Source: Candidatus Cloacimonadota bacterium (lineage in GTDB: Bacteria > Cloacimonadota > Cloacimonadia > Cloacimonadales > Cloacimonadaceae). Taken from it: a DNA stretch of 59,641 bases. The stretch covers positions 1 through 59,641 of the forward strand of contig JALOBM010000007.1 of assembly GCA_023228285.1 (NCBI GenBank). The letters are read 5' to 3'. Positions 17,090 to 26,799 of this stretch are shown here, one piece after another; position 1 is the first letter of the stretch, and the number at the start of each line of letters is the position of its first letter. The translations under genes and the position numbers were made by a program. Under the pieces are notes generated by a model. That model did not search any database and was not told the origin of the DNA. It worked only from the letters and a program-made list of their open reading frames with translations.

Positions 17090-17554
17090 ATGACACCCCG
17101 CTGTTTAAAAGACAAAACCTGCCTGCTCATGAATGAGCGGGGGGTCACTCTGCTTGAAGTATTGGTAAGCGCTGCTGTACTGGCGGTTCTGATACTCACT
17201 GCCTATATTGGCATCATGTATGCTGAACGGCAGGCCGAACGGAATCATCAGTACCGCGCCGCTACCAACATTGTATCTGGAGAATTGGATCGCCAATACG
17301 TCTACAACCGCTACAACCTGAATCAAACCCAAATGCGTATTCTTGAAGTTGTAAGAAGAGAAGTTGAGATATGTACTTTGGATAATGATGAGAAGCTGAT
17401 GGGATTGCTTAGTGTGAAAGCAAGAGAGATGAGTGAACATTATGGCAACGATCTCTTCCCATTTGTCAGAGTAACTGCGACTCTGGAATGGACTTTTCCC
17501 ACAAAGAAAGACAAGCATAAGGTAGAATTGCAGGAAGACCATTACCCACGGTAA
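17090..17554 (+). CDS. Minor prepilin (PilV/GspI-like)
   Basis: A 154-residue protein with a prepilin-type signal: a basic leader ending NERG, then VTLLEVLVSAAVLAVLILTAYI with Glu at +5. The rest is polar and unlike a named family. The first ATG (17090) gives an 18-residue leader; the ATG at 17129 would give a four-residue leader directly before the cleavage site. It is probably a minor pilin that primes assembly or modifies the tip. Confidence 0.82.
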   Translation: MTPRCLKDKTCLLMNERGVTLLEVLVSAAVLAVLILTAYIGIMYAERQAERNHQYRAATNIVSGELDRQYVYNRYNLNQTQMRILEVVRREVEICTLDNDEKLMGLLSVKAREMSEHYGNDLFPFVRVTATLEWTFPTKKDKHKVELQEDHYPR

Positions 17555-17560
17555 CCGAAA

Positions 17561-18259
17561 ATGATGAAAATGATAAAAAATGAAAAGGGAAGCACTCTGA
17601 TTGAGCTGATCGTAGTAATAATTATCTCAACGGTGCTGATTATGGTTTCTGCAATTGGAATCGTAACGTTTTTCAGGTCTTATAGCCGTATCAAAAAGAA
17701 CATTGATTTGCAGCAAGGTGTAATGGAATGTATGCACTTGTTGCGGCACGGGCTCTTGATGCCGGCAAAGAATGAAAACCTGATAACCTTGTTGGAATAT
17801 AATCCTACTTCCACTGAATACTGGGGCATATCTACCGCTAGAAAGATTCAGATATCGAACGTGAACACTACCTACGGATATGGTACCACGTTAAGGATTA
17901 CTCCCCCAATAAGCACGGCACAGCAAAGAAATGATTACTTGGAGTATTATCTGCGCGAAGGTGCTATACGAGCCCAGTATTCTTATAATGGAACACAAGT
18001 CTCCGTTCCCCTGTATATCTTTCCCAAAGAAGCCGATGTCGATAATATCGAAGTTACTCGTTTTGAAATATATGACGCCAACAAGCCCAATCTCGCCGGC
18101 GCTTATTACGCTCCTACCAGCGATAAACGTGAAGTCCCCATTGTGAGGGTCGTAATTGAAGCACGCATGCTGCTTCGCGATGCTCCCTTACCTCGCGACC
18201 GTGAGTATGAGACGGTTGTTTACGAAACTTACATTGCCAAGAAGTATGTAACAGATTGA
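17561..18259 (+). CDS. Minor prepilin (PilW/GspJ-like)
   Basis: A 232-residue prepilin-like protein with leader MMKMIKNEKG and the cleavage signal G|STLIELIVVIIISTVLIMVS. It is larger than the other two pilins, as PilW and GspJ are. It starts 6 bp after the previous gene; three nearby in-frame ATGs leave the exact start uncertain. It probably forms part of the pilus priming complex. Confidence 0.82.
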   Translation: MMKMIKNEKGSTLIELIVVIIISTVLIMVSAIGIVTFFRSYSRIKKNIDLQQGVMECMHLLRHGLLMPAKNENLITLLEYNPTSTEYWGISTARKIQISNVNTTYGYGTTLRITPPISTAQQRNDYLEYYLREGAIRAQYSYNGTQVSVPLYIFPKEADVDNIEVTRFEIYDANKPNLAGAYYAPTSDKREVPIVRVVIEARMLLRDAPLPRDREYETVVYETYIAKKYVTD

Positions 18260-18298
18260 TTATGAATAAACTGATAACTAAGCCTGAGGTAACATAAT

Positions 18299-20251
18299 AT
18301 GCTAAGCATACTAAGAAAAGAGAATGGAAATCTTTCCATTGTAATGCTCATGGCTGTGATCGGAATGGTCTCCGGGCTTTCAATGTCCAGCTTGGTTTTG
18401 CGCGATTTTCGGAACTATACCTATGAGTTCGAAAATGTGCAGGCAAAACATCTGCTGCGCAGCGACGCGTATCGGGGACAGAACTTTCTGGTAAGCAATC
18501 CGCTTACTCTGAACGAAGTTTTTGTTCTCCCGGAACGCAGAATCAGTGTCTCTTCCGGAAGGCTCGTACGCTCTTTCAAGCTGCGTAGCTTTGTGGAAAA
18601 GACCAGAGAAAACACTCTCATCGGCTCCAGTACCGGAACGGTGGGCACGGATGACATGGATGTGTTCAGATTGAATACTATGGTAAGCACAGCCGTAGGC
18701 AGTTCATTCAACAATTTTGACACCAACAGCACCAGAGTAGTGCTGGGATCGTCCCTTACATTGAATCAATCTTCGTTTGCAGAATTCATGTATTTTACCG
18801 ATCAAGACACTTCCCCCGCAGGCAAGAATGTTTATTTCTGGGGACCGGACGTTATTGAAGGTAAAGTGCATAGTAATTCCGATATCCAGATCAAAAATGG
18901 TGGTGGCGGAAACAATGGCGGTTGGCCAACGTTCTTGAACCTGGTAACTACCACAGGGCATATAGTGAGTTTTAGCGGAGATTATCCCGAGGAAGATGTA
19001 TTCCAAGGCGGATTGATCGAGGAGTATGATAGCTACGTATTCCCCACAGAAGCTACTACTCTCAAGACGAATGCTCGAATCAGATTTGACGGTGGTGACC
19101 CCCAAAAAAGAATATATATGCTAAGAGTAGATCAGGAATCTGCGAATGGTATGAAGGGGACCGTGTTAGAAGCCTACCCGGAAAGTGCCATTGTGTGGGA
19201 GTCTTATCCTCCAGCTAGTGGTGACTCATTATTTATGAACCGTTATGCTGTATCTGATACACTTTGGATGCCAATCTCAAGAAGCGGTTTGTCAAACAAA
19301 GGCATCTGGGTGGACGGTATTCTCTGGATAGAGGGAACATTTTCTGGCAACCAGACCTGGGGTGCATCGCAGAATATCTATCTTATCGGAGATATCTTAC
19401 TGAAAGCCACTTCTCCGGGTCAATCTCCTCTTTCAAATCCCAGGGATTTTGTTGGCTTGGTTTCCGAGAAATCGATCCTGATAAAATACGGTTATAAAGA
19501 TCCAACTGATATGGTACGGCATCATCCCAATATGGGAGCGGACGGTAGCGGGGGTCCCGGTGAAGGGATTTATATCTATGCGGCTTTGTGCGCATTGGGA
19601 GACGGAGGGGCCACTGATGCAGCTGAACCCAATTTCAACCATGGGGTGTTTACTTTTGAGTATCAGCATCCCCATGGGTCAACACCAGCAGTAAAACTAC
19701 AAGTTGGCGAAGAATTGGTATTGTTCGAAAATATAGATTTGCATCGTTATCGTTTTCCGCCCACATCATCTGATCCCTGGCCTATAGGCCCTCCTTTCAA
19801 TGCTAATGAACCACGTCTGGATTATCCTTGGTACAATCCGCTGTGGCCGGAAGCGCAACCGTATCTGGAAAGAGGTACTATCAATCTATTTGGCGCAATA
19901 GCTCAACGCAGACGCGGTTTTGTGCACCGCAGCGGAAATGATACTGAGTATCCTTCAAATGATGGCATCTGGGATATTCCGATGGATAAGTGCGGTGGGC
20001 CTGCTACACCTCCCGTTCCTTATGTGGATCCTGTGATATCTGGATTGGTTTTGCTACCCCGTAACTATCCTGGTGCTGCGGGAAGCGGAGTAGGTTACAA
20101 GTATAAGAATTATCACTTCGATTACCGCTTTCTGAACACTCAACCAATTTACTATCCGGAAGCTCAACTGACCGGTGGAAAGAAACCCGTGGAACACGGA
20201 TCATGGCGTGTGATAATTCCCGATAAGCAAAGATTCGACCGTTACTTTTAA
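18299..20251 (+). CDS. Large PilX-like pilus-associated protein (650 residues)
   Basis: A long protein with a PilX-like start: a polar leader (LRKENGN) and one hydrophobic helix (LSIVMLMAVIGMVSGLSMSSLVL, about 12-34), then a very large extracellular domain. Segments such as YFWGPDVIEGKVHSNSDIQI and VGLVSEKSILIKYG resemble DUF4900-type domains found next to prepilins; I am not certain of that family name. The leader lacks the canonical Gly-Phe-Thr and Glu+5 signal, so processing by PilD is doubtful. The position among minor pilins suggests a tip or adhesive subunit. It has no recognisable catalytic motif. Confidence 0.75.
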   Translation: MLSILRKENGNLSIVMLMAVIGMVSGLSMSSLVLRDFRNYTYEFENVQAKHLLRSDAYRGQNFLVSNPLTLNEVFVLPERRISVSSGRLVRSFKLRSFVEKTRENTLIGSSTGTVGTDDMDVFRLNTMVSTAVGSSFNNFDTNSTRVVLGSSLTLNQSSFAEFMYFTDQDTSPAGKNVYFWGPDVIEGKVHSNSDIQIKNGGGGNNGGWPTFLNLVTTTGHIVSFSGDYPEEDVFQGGLIEEYDSYVFPTEATTLKTNARIRFDGGDPQKRIYMLRVDQESANGMKGTVLEAYPESAIVWESYPPASGDSLFMNRYAVSDTLWMPISRSGLSNKGIWVDGILWIEGTFSGNQTWGASQNIYLIGDILLKATSPGQSPLSNPRDFVGLVSEKSILIKYGYKDPTDMVRHHPNMGADGSGGPGEGIYIYAALCALGDGGATDAAEPNFNHGVFTFEYQHPHGSTPAVKLQVGEELVLFENIDLHRYRFPPTSSDPWPIGPPFNANEPRLDYPWYNPLWPEAQPYLERGTINLFGAIAQRRRGFVHRSGNDTEYPSNDGIWDIPMDKCGGPATPPVPYVDPVISGLVLLPRNYPGAAGSGVGYKYKNYHFDYRFLNTQPIYYPEAQLTGGKKPVEHGSWRVIIPDKQRFDRYF

Positions 20252-20289
20252 CTGATAGATATATAATGTATGTGGTATAAAGAGGAAAT

Positions 20290-21360
20290 ATGAAGAAGAA
20301 CAAAGCAGTTCGATTCAAAGAGTCTGTGGGGATCGATATCGGTACCCACAGCGTGAAAATCGTACACCTCAAGAAGCTTCATGATGGCTTCAAACTCTTG
20401 AACTATGAGGTGCGCCCAACCGTACCTCAGGGAGTAGAGTACACATTGAGCGATCTTCGGCCGGAGCGTTTTGCCCCCGTGATCGTGGAAATGATGAAGA
20501 CTCTGAAGATATCTCCAAAGTCCATTAAGCACCTGGTTTCATCGATAGGTGGCGATAATACCAGTATCAAGCAGATTAAGACCATCTTCTTACCGGATGA
20601 AGAATTGGAATCCGCCCTGTTCTTCGAAGCAAAAAAGCATATTCCAATCAGCGGATCCGACATGGTTCTAGATTATCAGGTGCTCTCTGTGGAAGAAAAG
20701 ACAAACAACATGAATATCTTGCTGTCTGCTACTTCCAAAGAAGTTCTGAATGAGCATACCGGGATATTGTCCACTGCCGGCTTGAATCCGCATATTGTGG
20801 ATATTGATTCCCTGGCGGTAGCAAACAGCTTCATTATGAATGCCTTTGTAGAAGAAGGCGTGTATGTGTTGCTGAATGTAGGAGCTCACAGAACAAACAT
20901 GGTCATTTGGGGCCCTGAAGCCAAACTCTTTGCCCGCGATATTCCTTATGGTGGTTTCAACTTCACACAGGATATCATGCGCAAGCGTCAGATGGAATGG
21001 GCTGAAGCCGAGGAATACAAATTTGCTCACGGCCTGCTGGATGATCCGAATAATCCTGCTGTACAGACCATCAGCATGCTGGATATTTCGGAAAAACCCA
21101 CTGAAGAAGCCATTGCCGAAGAACTACGCCGTTCCTTGCGCTTCTATGTAAAGGAAGCAGGGAACAGCGATTTTCGCAAGATCCTGATTACCGGTGGAAG
21201 CGCCAAATTGAAAGGTTTACCGGAATATCTGCAGGATAAAGTGAACGTTCCTACAGAAGTGTTTATACCCTTCACAAACGTGGAAATGCCGGAAAAATTC
21301 CAAGATAAAAAGGATCCGCAACTTGCCCTTGCCATCGGCTTGGCAATGAGGATGGAGTAA
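20290..21360 (+). CDS. pilM: PilM, type IV pilus assembly ATPase-like protein
   Basis: A 356-residue actin-fold (FtsA-like) cytoplasmic protein. It shows the phosphate-1 motif VGIDIGTHSVKIVHL, the YVLLNVGAHRTNMVIW segment and the late KILITGGSAKLKGLPEYL motif typical of PilM. It forms the cytoplasmic ring that binds the PilN N-terminus. AGAGGAAAT precedes the ATG. It is followed by pilN after 10 bp. Confidence 0.94.
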   Translation: MKKNKAVRFKESVGIDIGTHSVKIVHLKKLHDGFKLLNYEVRPTVPQGVEYTLSDLRPERFAPVIVEMMKTLKISPKSIKHLVSSIGGDNTSIKQIKTIFLPDEELESALFFEAKKHIPISGSDMVLDYQVLSVEEKTNNMNILLSATSKEVLNEHTGILSTAGLNPHIVDIDSLAVANSFIMNAFVEEGVYVLLNVGAHRTNMVIWGPEAKLFARDIPYGGFNFTQDIMRKRQMEWAEAEEYKFAHGLLDDPNNPAVQTISMLDISEKPTEEAIAEELRRSLRFYVKEAGNSDFRKILITGGSAKLKGLPEYLQDKVNVPTEVFIPFTNVEMPEKFQDKKDPQLALAIGLAMRME

Positions 21361-21370
21361 GGGGAGAGCG

Positions 21371-21961
21371 ATGACATACGATTTCTACTTCAAAATAAAC
21401 CTGAATAAATATGGCGAACAGCGCTTGGAGCAAGAACGCGAAACCAGAACTTTCCGCAATGCTTGCATAGTGTTTGCCATTGGATTCATTTTGACACTGG
21501 TTGCTTGGTTCTATATTATCGGTAATGTGAAGACCAAGGTGGAAGCCCGCCGTGCTTACCTTGCTGAGATTCAAGCCGAACTGAAAAGCTACCAGACCAG
21601 CAGCGATTACCTGTCTTCAAACGATGTTGATCGCTTGGCACAGACCTTCAACAACCGTATCTTCTGGGCCAAAAAAATGGTGGCTCTGGGTCAGGAAGTG
21701 GATGAGAAACTGGCAATTCGAAGATTCAGCTATGCCAATGGTATCCTTACCATTAATGGCATTACTGAGGTCGATTCCAAAGTAAAAGAGTTCGACTTGA
21801 TCAATGAGTTTATCCAACGCTTAAAAGCCAATCCCGAGATTTCCAACGATTTTCCGGAAATCAAGAGCGGACAGGTGTTGAAACAAATAGTGCGTGATAC
21901 CACAATCTTCGAGTTTGTGATTGAATGCTACACAGCAAGCGCCGCAGGAGGTTTGAAATGA
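21371..21961 (+). CDS. pilN: PilN-like inner-membrane alignment protein
   Basis: A 196-residue bitopic protein with a short cytoplasmic N-terminus containing FYFKINLNKYG, the PilM-binding type of motif (PilN INLLP-like). It has one transmembrane helix (ACIVFAIGFILTLVAWFYI), then a coiled coil and a ferredoxin-like periplasmic domain. The gene overlaps pilO as ATGA. Confidence 0.85.
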   Translation: MTYDFYFKINLNKYGEQRLEQERETRTFRNACIVFAIGFILTLVAWFYIIGNVKTKVEARRAYLAEIQAELKSYQTSSDYLSSNDVDRLAQTFNNRIFWAKKMVALGQEVDEKLAIRRFSYANGILTINGITEVDSKVKEFDLINEFIQRLKANPEISNDFPEIKSGQVLKQIVRDTTIFEFVIECYTASAAGGLK

Positions 21962-22506
21962 GAGAACATTATTTGATCCTCATAGTGATAATACTCGGCC
22001 TTACGGTAGCTTTTGTGATGCTCAGTTCTGAAACCCTGAACAAAAACATCGCCCAAGTCCAGAATCTGGACAGCCAGATCAAGTCTTCTCAGGAAAAACT
22101 GAACAGTGCACGCATCATGGACCAGGAGCTTAGTCAGTTTGCCATGATTATCGACAACAGTCTCAGTAAAGAAAATAAGTTTAGTTTCGACGAAATCAAC
22201 GCCTTTAAAACCGGTATTGGTCAGATGGCTCACGAACGTCAGATCTCCATCACAAAGCTTTCCGATACCAGTAAATGGTCTTTACCAAACCTCATCGAGA
22301 TTACTTTCAATATGGAATTGGAAGCCACATACCGCCAGATCGGCCAGTTTATCTCCGATTTGGAATCTCAAGATTTCATCATCAAGATCCAGAATCTGGA
22401 TATCAGCCCCATTCAAAGCAGCGATGAAGAAATCATGGCTAATGCGGAATCTCGCTATCGGGTATTGCTTGAGATCTCGGTATTTAAAGTGAAGAAGGAG
22501 GTATAA
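21958..22506 (+). CDS. pilO: PilO-like inner-membrane alignment protein
   Basis: A 182-residue protein with an N-terminal transmembrane helix (YLILIVIILGLTVAFVML), a coiled-coil segment and a small periplasmic domain ending near IGQFISDLESQDF. This layout and the position after PilN are those of PilO. The start at 21958 overlaps the pilN stop and has GGAGGTTTGAA before it, ruling out the longer open frame. Confidence 0.82.
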   Translation: MREHYLILIVIILGLTVAFVMLSSETLNKNIAQVQNLDSQIKSSQEKLNSARIMDQELSQFAMIIDNSLSKENKFSFDEINAFKTGIGQMAHERQISITKLSDTSKWSLPNLIEITFNMELEATYRQIGQFISDLESQDFIIKIQNLDISPIQSSDEEIMANAESRYRVLLEISVFKVKKEV

Positions 22507-22507
22507 G

Positions 22508-23050
22508 ATGCAGACAAGATTTGTAAAAGACTTTGCCATCGCGCTTATCGTGATCCTTCTAGGCTTCCTGATAATCAGATTGGTAATCATCGATAATAAG
22601 GTTTCAGATATTCCGGATACTTCGGTGTATAGCCGTGAATCCGTGTCAGATACTCTGATGGCCAGAATCCGCTCGATTGAAAACTCCATTCAGGACCGTA
22701 AGAACTTCGTCTTCAAATCCGGTACCGATCCCCTGCGTCAAGGCAACATCATTAAGGATAAAGCCGATCGCGCCAGAGAAATGCAAGAGATGATCCGAAA
22801 CACCTTCCGTCTGGCAACAACCGCACTGGATGAATTGGGGAACAAGATTGCCTACATCGAGTACCAGGACGCCCTGCATGAAGCCCGCATTGGAGAGATC
22901 GTGGCTGGCCGTAAGATTATCGAGATAAATGAAAAGAGCATCCGCTACACTATGGGCGGAAATACCTATACAGCAAATCTAATGCCTCGTCCAGTTATTG
23001 ATCTGGATAACCCTGCTACATCCGGGGTCCAGTACAACGGTAATTGGTAA
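22508..23050 (+). CDS. Pilus alignment protein in the PilP position
   Basis: A 180-residue protein with an N-terminal helix (FAIALIVILLGFLIIRLVII), a charged coiled-coil region and a small beta-rich end (IGEIVAGRKIIEINEKSIRY then MGGNTYTANL). The final part reads like the short beta-sandwich of PilP/GspC, where VGEI...G...IEI...V is usual, but there is no lipobox and the anchor is a transmembrane helix as in GspC. It sits between pilO and the secretin, so the likely job is linking the inner-membrane platform to the secretin. Recognition is by position and weak pattern only. Confidence 0.65.
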   Translation: MQTRFVKDFAIALIVILLGFLIIRLVIIDNKVSDIPDTSVYSRESVSDTLMARIRSIENSIQDRKNFVFKSGTDPLRQGNIIKDKADRAREMQEMIRNTFRLATTALDELGNKIAYIEYQDALHEARIGEIVAGRKIIEINEKSIRYTMGGNTYTANLMPRPVIDLDNPATSGVQYNGNW

Positions 23051-23077
23051 AAAAATATTATAATAGTGGGAGTAAAT

Positions 23078-24466
23078 ATGAAACACATGCTTGCAACTAA
23101 GCAATATCTGTGCCTGATCCTGGTGCTACTCTTCGCATTTTCAGCGCTTGTTGCTCAGGAGAATCCATTGACCAGAAAAGTTACATTCAATGCCGATGAC
23201 GCTACTCTGTCATCCGTTTTGAATGCCCTGTCTCGTCTTTCCGGAACAAACATCGTTCTTGCCGAAGAGCAGACTGGTGGTACCGACAAAGAAAACGAGA
23301 AACGCGTTACTATAAATATCAAAGAGGTTCCCATTGAGACTGCGGTTTCTTTAGTAGCCAGAACCACCGGCCTTTCCTATCGGATCATAGCCGGAAACAC
23401 TTTTGTGGTAGGTCCCAAACAAAATATCATGGAAGAAGTCGGTGAACGTAGCAATGTTCTGTATCTGAACAATCTGGATGCCAACAAAGTGGCAGCTTCT
23501 CTGCAAGAAGCCGGTGGCAAGATCGTTCCAGTAGAAGGTCAGAACGCTATAATGGTATATGCCAACCAAGAGACTTTTGAGCAGATTCGCACTCTCGTAG
23601 AAGGGATGGATATAGCTCAAGACCAGATTGAGATTCGGGTACGCCTCATTGAGATCAACCTCAGCAATGCAAAGCAAGTGGGTATAGACTGGAGCCGCTT
23701 GAATCACCTTACCACCATCATTGCTGAAGATCCTATCGGTGCAGACGGACAAGGCCTTCCTTTCAACTACACAGATGATACTGGTTATCTACCTCATGGC
23801 GATCTGCTGGAATTTGAAATGTTACCGGAAACCCAGTATTTCCAGAAGATCAATGGTTTTGATGACATCGGTCACTTCAGCCGTCAACTTACAGCCTTCG
23901 ATATCACCATCGATTGGTTGTTGGAAAACAACGCCGCAAAGCTTCTTACCGACACTCGTGTGACAGCTCTTAACGGTGAAGAAGCCGTACTGCACATTGG
24001 CGAAGTGATTCCTTTCGTAGTCATGGACAATGAAAAACAAGTACAAGTAGAACGCGAAGAAGTGGGCATTATGCTGGCCGTTACTCCCACAGTGAATAAA
24101 GACGGCAATATCACTGCCAAGATTGCTCCCGAAGTATCTTCCATTACCGAGCTCGTAGGCGGATACGTTCCCCGTACCAAAGTACGTCGCGTAGCTTCTA
24201 CTGTTACCGTTCCCAACGAGCATAAAATCATCGTTGGCGGTCTGTTGAACTCCACAATTACACAAAAAACAAATAAAGTTCCTTTATTGGGTGACATTCC
24301 ATTTATTGGCCGTTTGTTCCAGCACCGCTATGAGCTGGTGGAGAACACCGATTTGATCATGGAAATTACTCCCAGATTAGTCTCTATGAGTGAGGAAAGC
24401 CCTGAACCCATAGTTGATGAAAGACTCACTCGTACTCTAATCGAATATGAGAGTGAGGAGGAATAA
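23078..24466 (+). CDS. pilQ: PilQ-type secretin, short form
   Basis: A 462-residue outer-membrane secretin. It has a signal peptide (LCLILVLLFAFSALVAQ), a secretin/TonB short N-terminal domain (VTFNADDATLSSVLNALS), a NolW-type N1 domain (VLYLNNLDANKVAASLQEA) and the C-terminal gate domain. The signature VPLLGDIPFIGRLFQ is present. It lacks the AMIN peptidoglycan-binding domains of long PilQ proteins, so it must be anchored another way. GGGAG precedes the ATG at 23078. The stop overlaps the next start (TAATG). Confidence 0.92.
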   Translation: MKHMLATKQYLCLILVLLFAFSALVAQENPLTRKVTFNADDATLSSVLNALSRLSGTNIVLAEEQTGGTDKENEKRVTINIKEVPIETAVSLVARTTGLSYRIIAGNTFVVGPKQNIMEEVGERSNVLYLNNLDANKVAASLQEAGGKIVPVEGQNAIMVYANQETFEQIRTLVEGMDIAQDQIEIRVRLIEINLSNAKQVGIDWSRLNHLTTIIAEDPIGADGQGLPFNYTDDTGYLPHGDLLEFEMLPETQYFQKINGFDDIGHFSRQLTAFDITIDWLLENNAAKLLTDTRVTALNGEEAVLHIGEVIPFVVMDNEKQVQVEREEVGIMLAVTPTVNKDGNITAKIAPEVSSITELVGGYVPRTKVRRVASTVTVPNEHKIIVGGLLNSTITQKTNKVPLLGDIPFIGRLFQHRYELVENTDLIMEITPRLVSMSEESPEPIVDERLTRTLIEYESEEE

Positions 24467-26775
24467 TGAAGAGGCTTCATTCCTTAATACCTATTTTAAC
24501 ACTGATTGCCATTATCCTGGTAAGCTTTTCAGCTTCTTGCGATAAGCGCAACCCACCTCCTATCTTACCCGCACCTCCTATACCCCCAGATACGTCAGAT
24601 TTGCGCATCATTACCAACATTACAGCCAGTCCGAATATCATCTATGCAGATAACGGAGTTACCTTCTCCACCATAGCTGTTACGGTAAAGGATGGTGAAG
24701 GCTTTGGTGTACGCAATCAAGTAGTGAACTTTAAGTGTGATATTGGCAGCATCATCACTGATCCGCATACCGATAGTACCGGTGTAGCCAAAACCAGTTT
24801 CTGGGATACCGGCACAACAGGTTTGGCTACCATCACAGCCATCGTACGCAATTACCACGATTCTATTGAAGACTCCATAGTCTCTGCCGATACTACTTCC
24901 ATCAAGGTTCTTATTGATGAGGCACCTGTAATTGATATCATCAAACTTGAAGCCAACAATACACCTGTCGTTACTGGTGTTCCGTTGGATATGAAAGTAA
25001 TGCAAGAGATTCCTTTGACTGCCAAACCCCTGTACGCAGACGGATCATCCCTACCGGACAATTCGCTGGTAACCTTTAGCTGTACCCAAGGCTACTTTGC
25101 AGCATCGGATGGAACTGATCTGGGCATGGATACTGTGGTAAAGACAGTGAACGGCAGATCGACCGTGAAATACAACGCTGGCACAAAATCGAACATTGGC
25201 CCCAACGGTGAATTGGGTCAAGTAAAAGCACAGATCAGCGGAGTTGAATCTGTGGCTCTTGTTTCCATTCGGCCGGATACCCCCAGTGCGATCGAACTGA
25301 AGAGCTATGTAGATGGATTGCCCGCTCAGACCAGTGAAGTGGGAAGCTCCAGCGAAATAATGATTAAGGCCACTCTGAAAGATGTGCACACCAATGAATG
25401 CCCTGAACAGATTGTACGGTTTACTACAGATTTGGGCACTTTCGCCAATACTGCGCAAAACGCCTCAAGCACTACCGACGCTTCCGGAGTAGCCTCTGTG
25501 CGCTTCACTCCCGGTTTACTCGCCGGCGCTGCTACTATCAAAGCTTTTGCAAACAACGATACCCTGAATACACAGATCATCTTTACCATCTCCTCAGATG
25601 ATGTTCAATCCATGGACTTTACTCAGGAAGATGCCATTGAGTTGAATGTGGCTGAAACTGGTGGTGTGTCTTCTGCCATTCTTAGAGTTAAACTGAGAGA
25701 CATCAACTATAACTTGGTTGACAGACCCTTCGACGTACGCTTCAGAATCATGAACCAAAGCATCCCTACCGGAGCAAACCTGAATGGTCATCTCCCGGCT
25801 AACGATTGGGTAACAGTAACCTCCAATGGCGGTGAAGCTCAGATCTCGGTGAATGCCGGTACTGGTTCTGGTGTATTGAGAATTCAGGCAGAATGCACAA
25901 ATGATGCCGGACAAACGATTACCGCAAACAAACCCAATGTGATCATCCATGCCGGTGCACCAGAAACAATTTCCACGCTCATGGCCGGTTACAACAGACC
26001 CGTATCCATGGATGCAGGTATGTGGAGAGTGGTTGCCGGAGCTAATGTGAGAGATAAACACAACAATCCTGTAGCATTGAATACAGCTGTTTGGTTTAGC
26101 ATTATCAGTTGTGACGAATACGGCAACCCTGCAGACAGTGTGCATGCTCAGATTGAAGCCCTTGGCACGGTTGGCAACCTTAGTATTGAAGGAGACTCCT
26201 TACAGGGAATGGCTTACACCACGGTTACATATCACGGATCTCAAACCAACAAGTATGTCAGAATTGTGGCATCCAGCGGAGACGCGATGTCTTCCGTTAT
26301 CGGAGATTCTGGCGTGTTCCAACTGCCTCTCAAAGATCCTGAGCTGTTCGTATATACCGATCCCCAGGTCTTGAACTTTGGTAATGCTGGTACTTCTACC
26401 ACTCCTGCATTCAAAACCGCCAATGTTATGATATGGCTGTTGGATGGTCAAGGAATACCGATTTCAGATAGTCATCTTTTGGTAACATCAGATAAAGGAC
26501 AGGTAAACATCACGAATCCGTCTCCCGGACCAAATGATCCCAATTTTATAGATTGGTGTCTCAATCCGGCTACTCCACAATACTTGTTTACTACTAGTGG
26601 ATACTCTGTTACCAGAATAAAAACATTTGAGGCGGAACATCCGGATCCTGCGGATCCAACCATGAGCCCCGAACAGAGTTTGTTAACAGTTTACGTGCGT
26701 TTGCTGGAAACAACTCTGGAGCCTCAATCAGCTGAGGTTGTAGTCTGGACATTCTGGAATGCACCTCCCTTCTAA
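24466..26775 (+). CDS. Lipoprotein with repeated Ig-like (Big_1/invasin-type) domains
   Basis: A 769-residue lipoprotein: signal peptide with lipobox SFSAS|C (Cys about 25), a Pro-rich linker (KRNPPPILPAPPIPPD), then a series of beta-sandwich domains. Repeated bacterial Ig-like patterns are visible, such as FSTIAVTVKDGEGFGVRNQ and IMIKATLKDVHTNECPEQ, each followed by a TTDASGVASVRFTPG-like turn. This is the Big_1/invasin class. It overlaps the secretin gene and precedes pilB in the same transcript, so it is probably a pilus-machine component (secretin pilot or anchor) or a pilus-delivered surface protein. No function has been established from the sequence. Confidence 0.82.
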   Translation: MKRLHSLIPILTLIAIILVSFSASCDKRNPPPILPAPPIPPDTSDLRIITNITASPNIIYADNGVTFSTIAVTVKDGEGFGVRNQVVNFKCDIGSIITDPHTDSTGVAKTSFWDTGTTGLATITAIVRNYHDSIEDSIVSADTTSIKVLIDEAPVIDIIKLEANNTPVVTGVPLDMKVMQEIPLTAKPLYADGSSLPDNSLVTFSCTQGYFAASDGTDLGMDTVVKTVNGRSTVKYNAGTKSNIGPNGELGQVKAQISGVESVALVSIRPDTPSAIELKSYVDGLPAQTSEVGSSSEIMIKATLKDVHTNECPEQIVRFTTDLGTFANTAQNASSTTDASGVASVRFTPGLLAGAATIKAFANNDTLNTQIIFTISSDDVQSMDFTQEDAIELNVAETGGVSSAILRVKLRDINYNLVDRPFDVRFRIMNQSIPTGANLNGHLPANDWVTVTSNGGEAQISVNAGTGSGVLRIQAECTNDAGQTITANKPNVIIHAGAPETISTLMAGYNRPVSMDAGMWRVVAGANVRDKHNNPVALNTAVWFSIISCDEYGNPADSVHAQIEALGTVGNLSIEGDSLQGMAYTTVTYHGSQTNKYVRIVASSGDAMSSVIGDSGVFQLPLKDPELFVYTDPQVLNFGNAGTSTTPAFKTANVMIWLLDGQGIPISDSHLLVTSDKGQVNITNPSPGPNDPNFIDWCLNPATPQYLFTTSGYSVTRIKTFEAEHPDPADPTMSPEQSLLTVYVRLLETTLEPQSAEVVVWTFWNAPPF

Positions 26776-26799
26776 ACAATTAAGCTAAGTATAGCGTCT

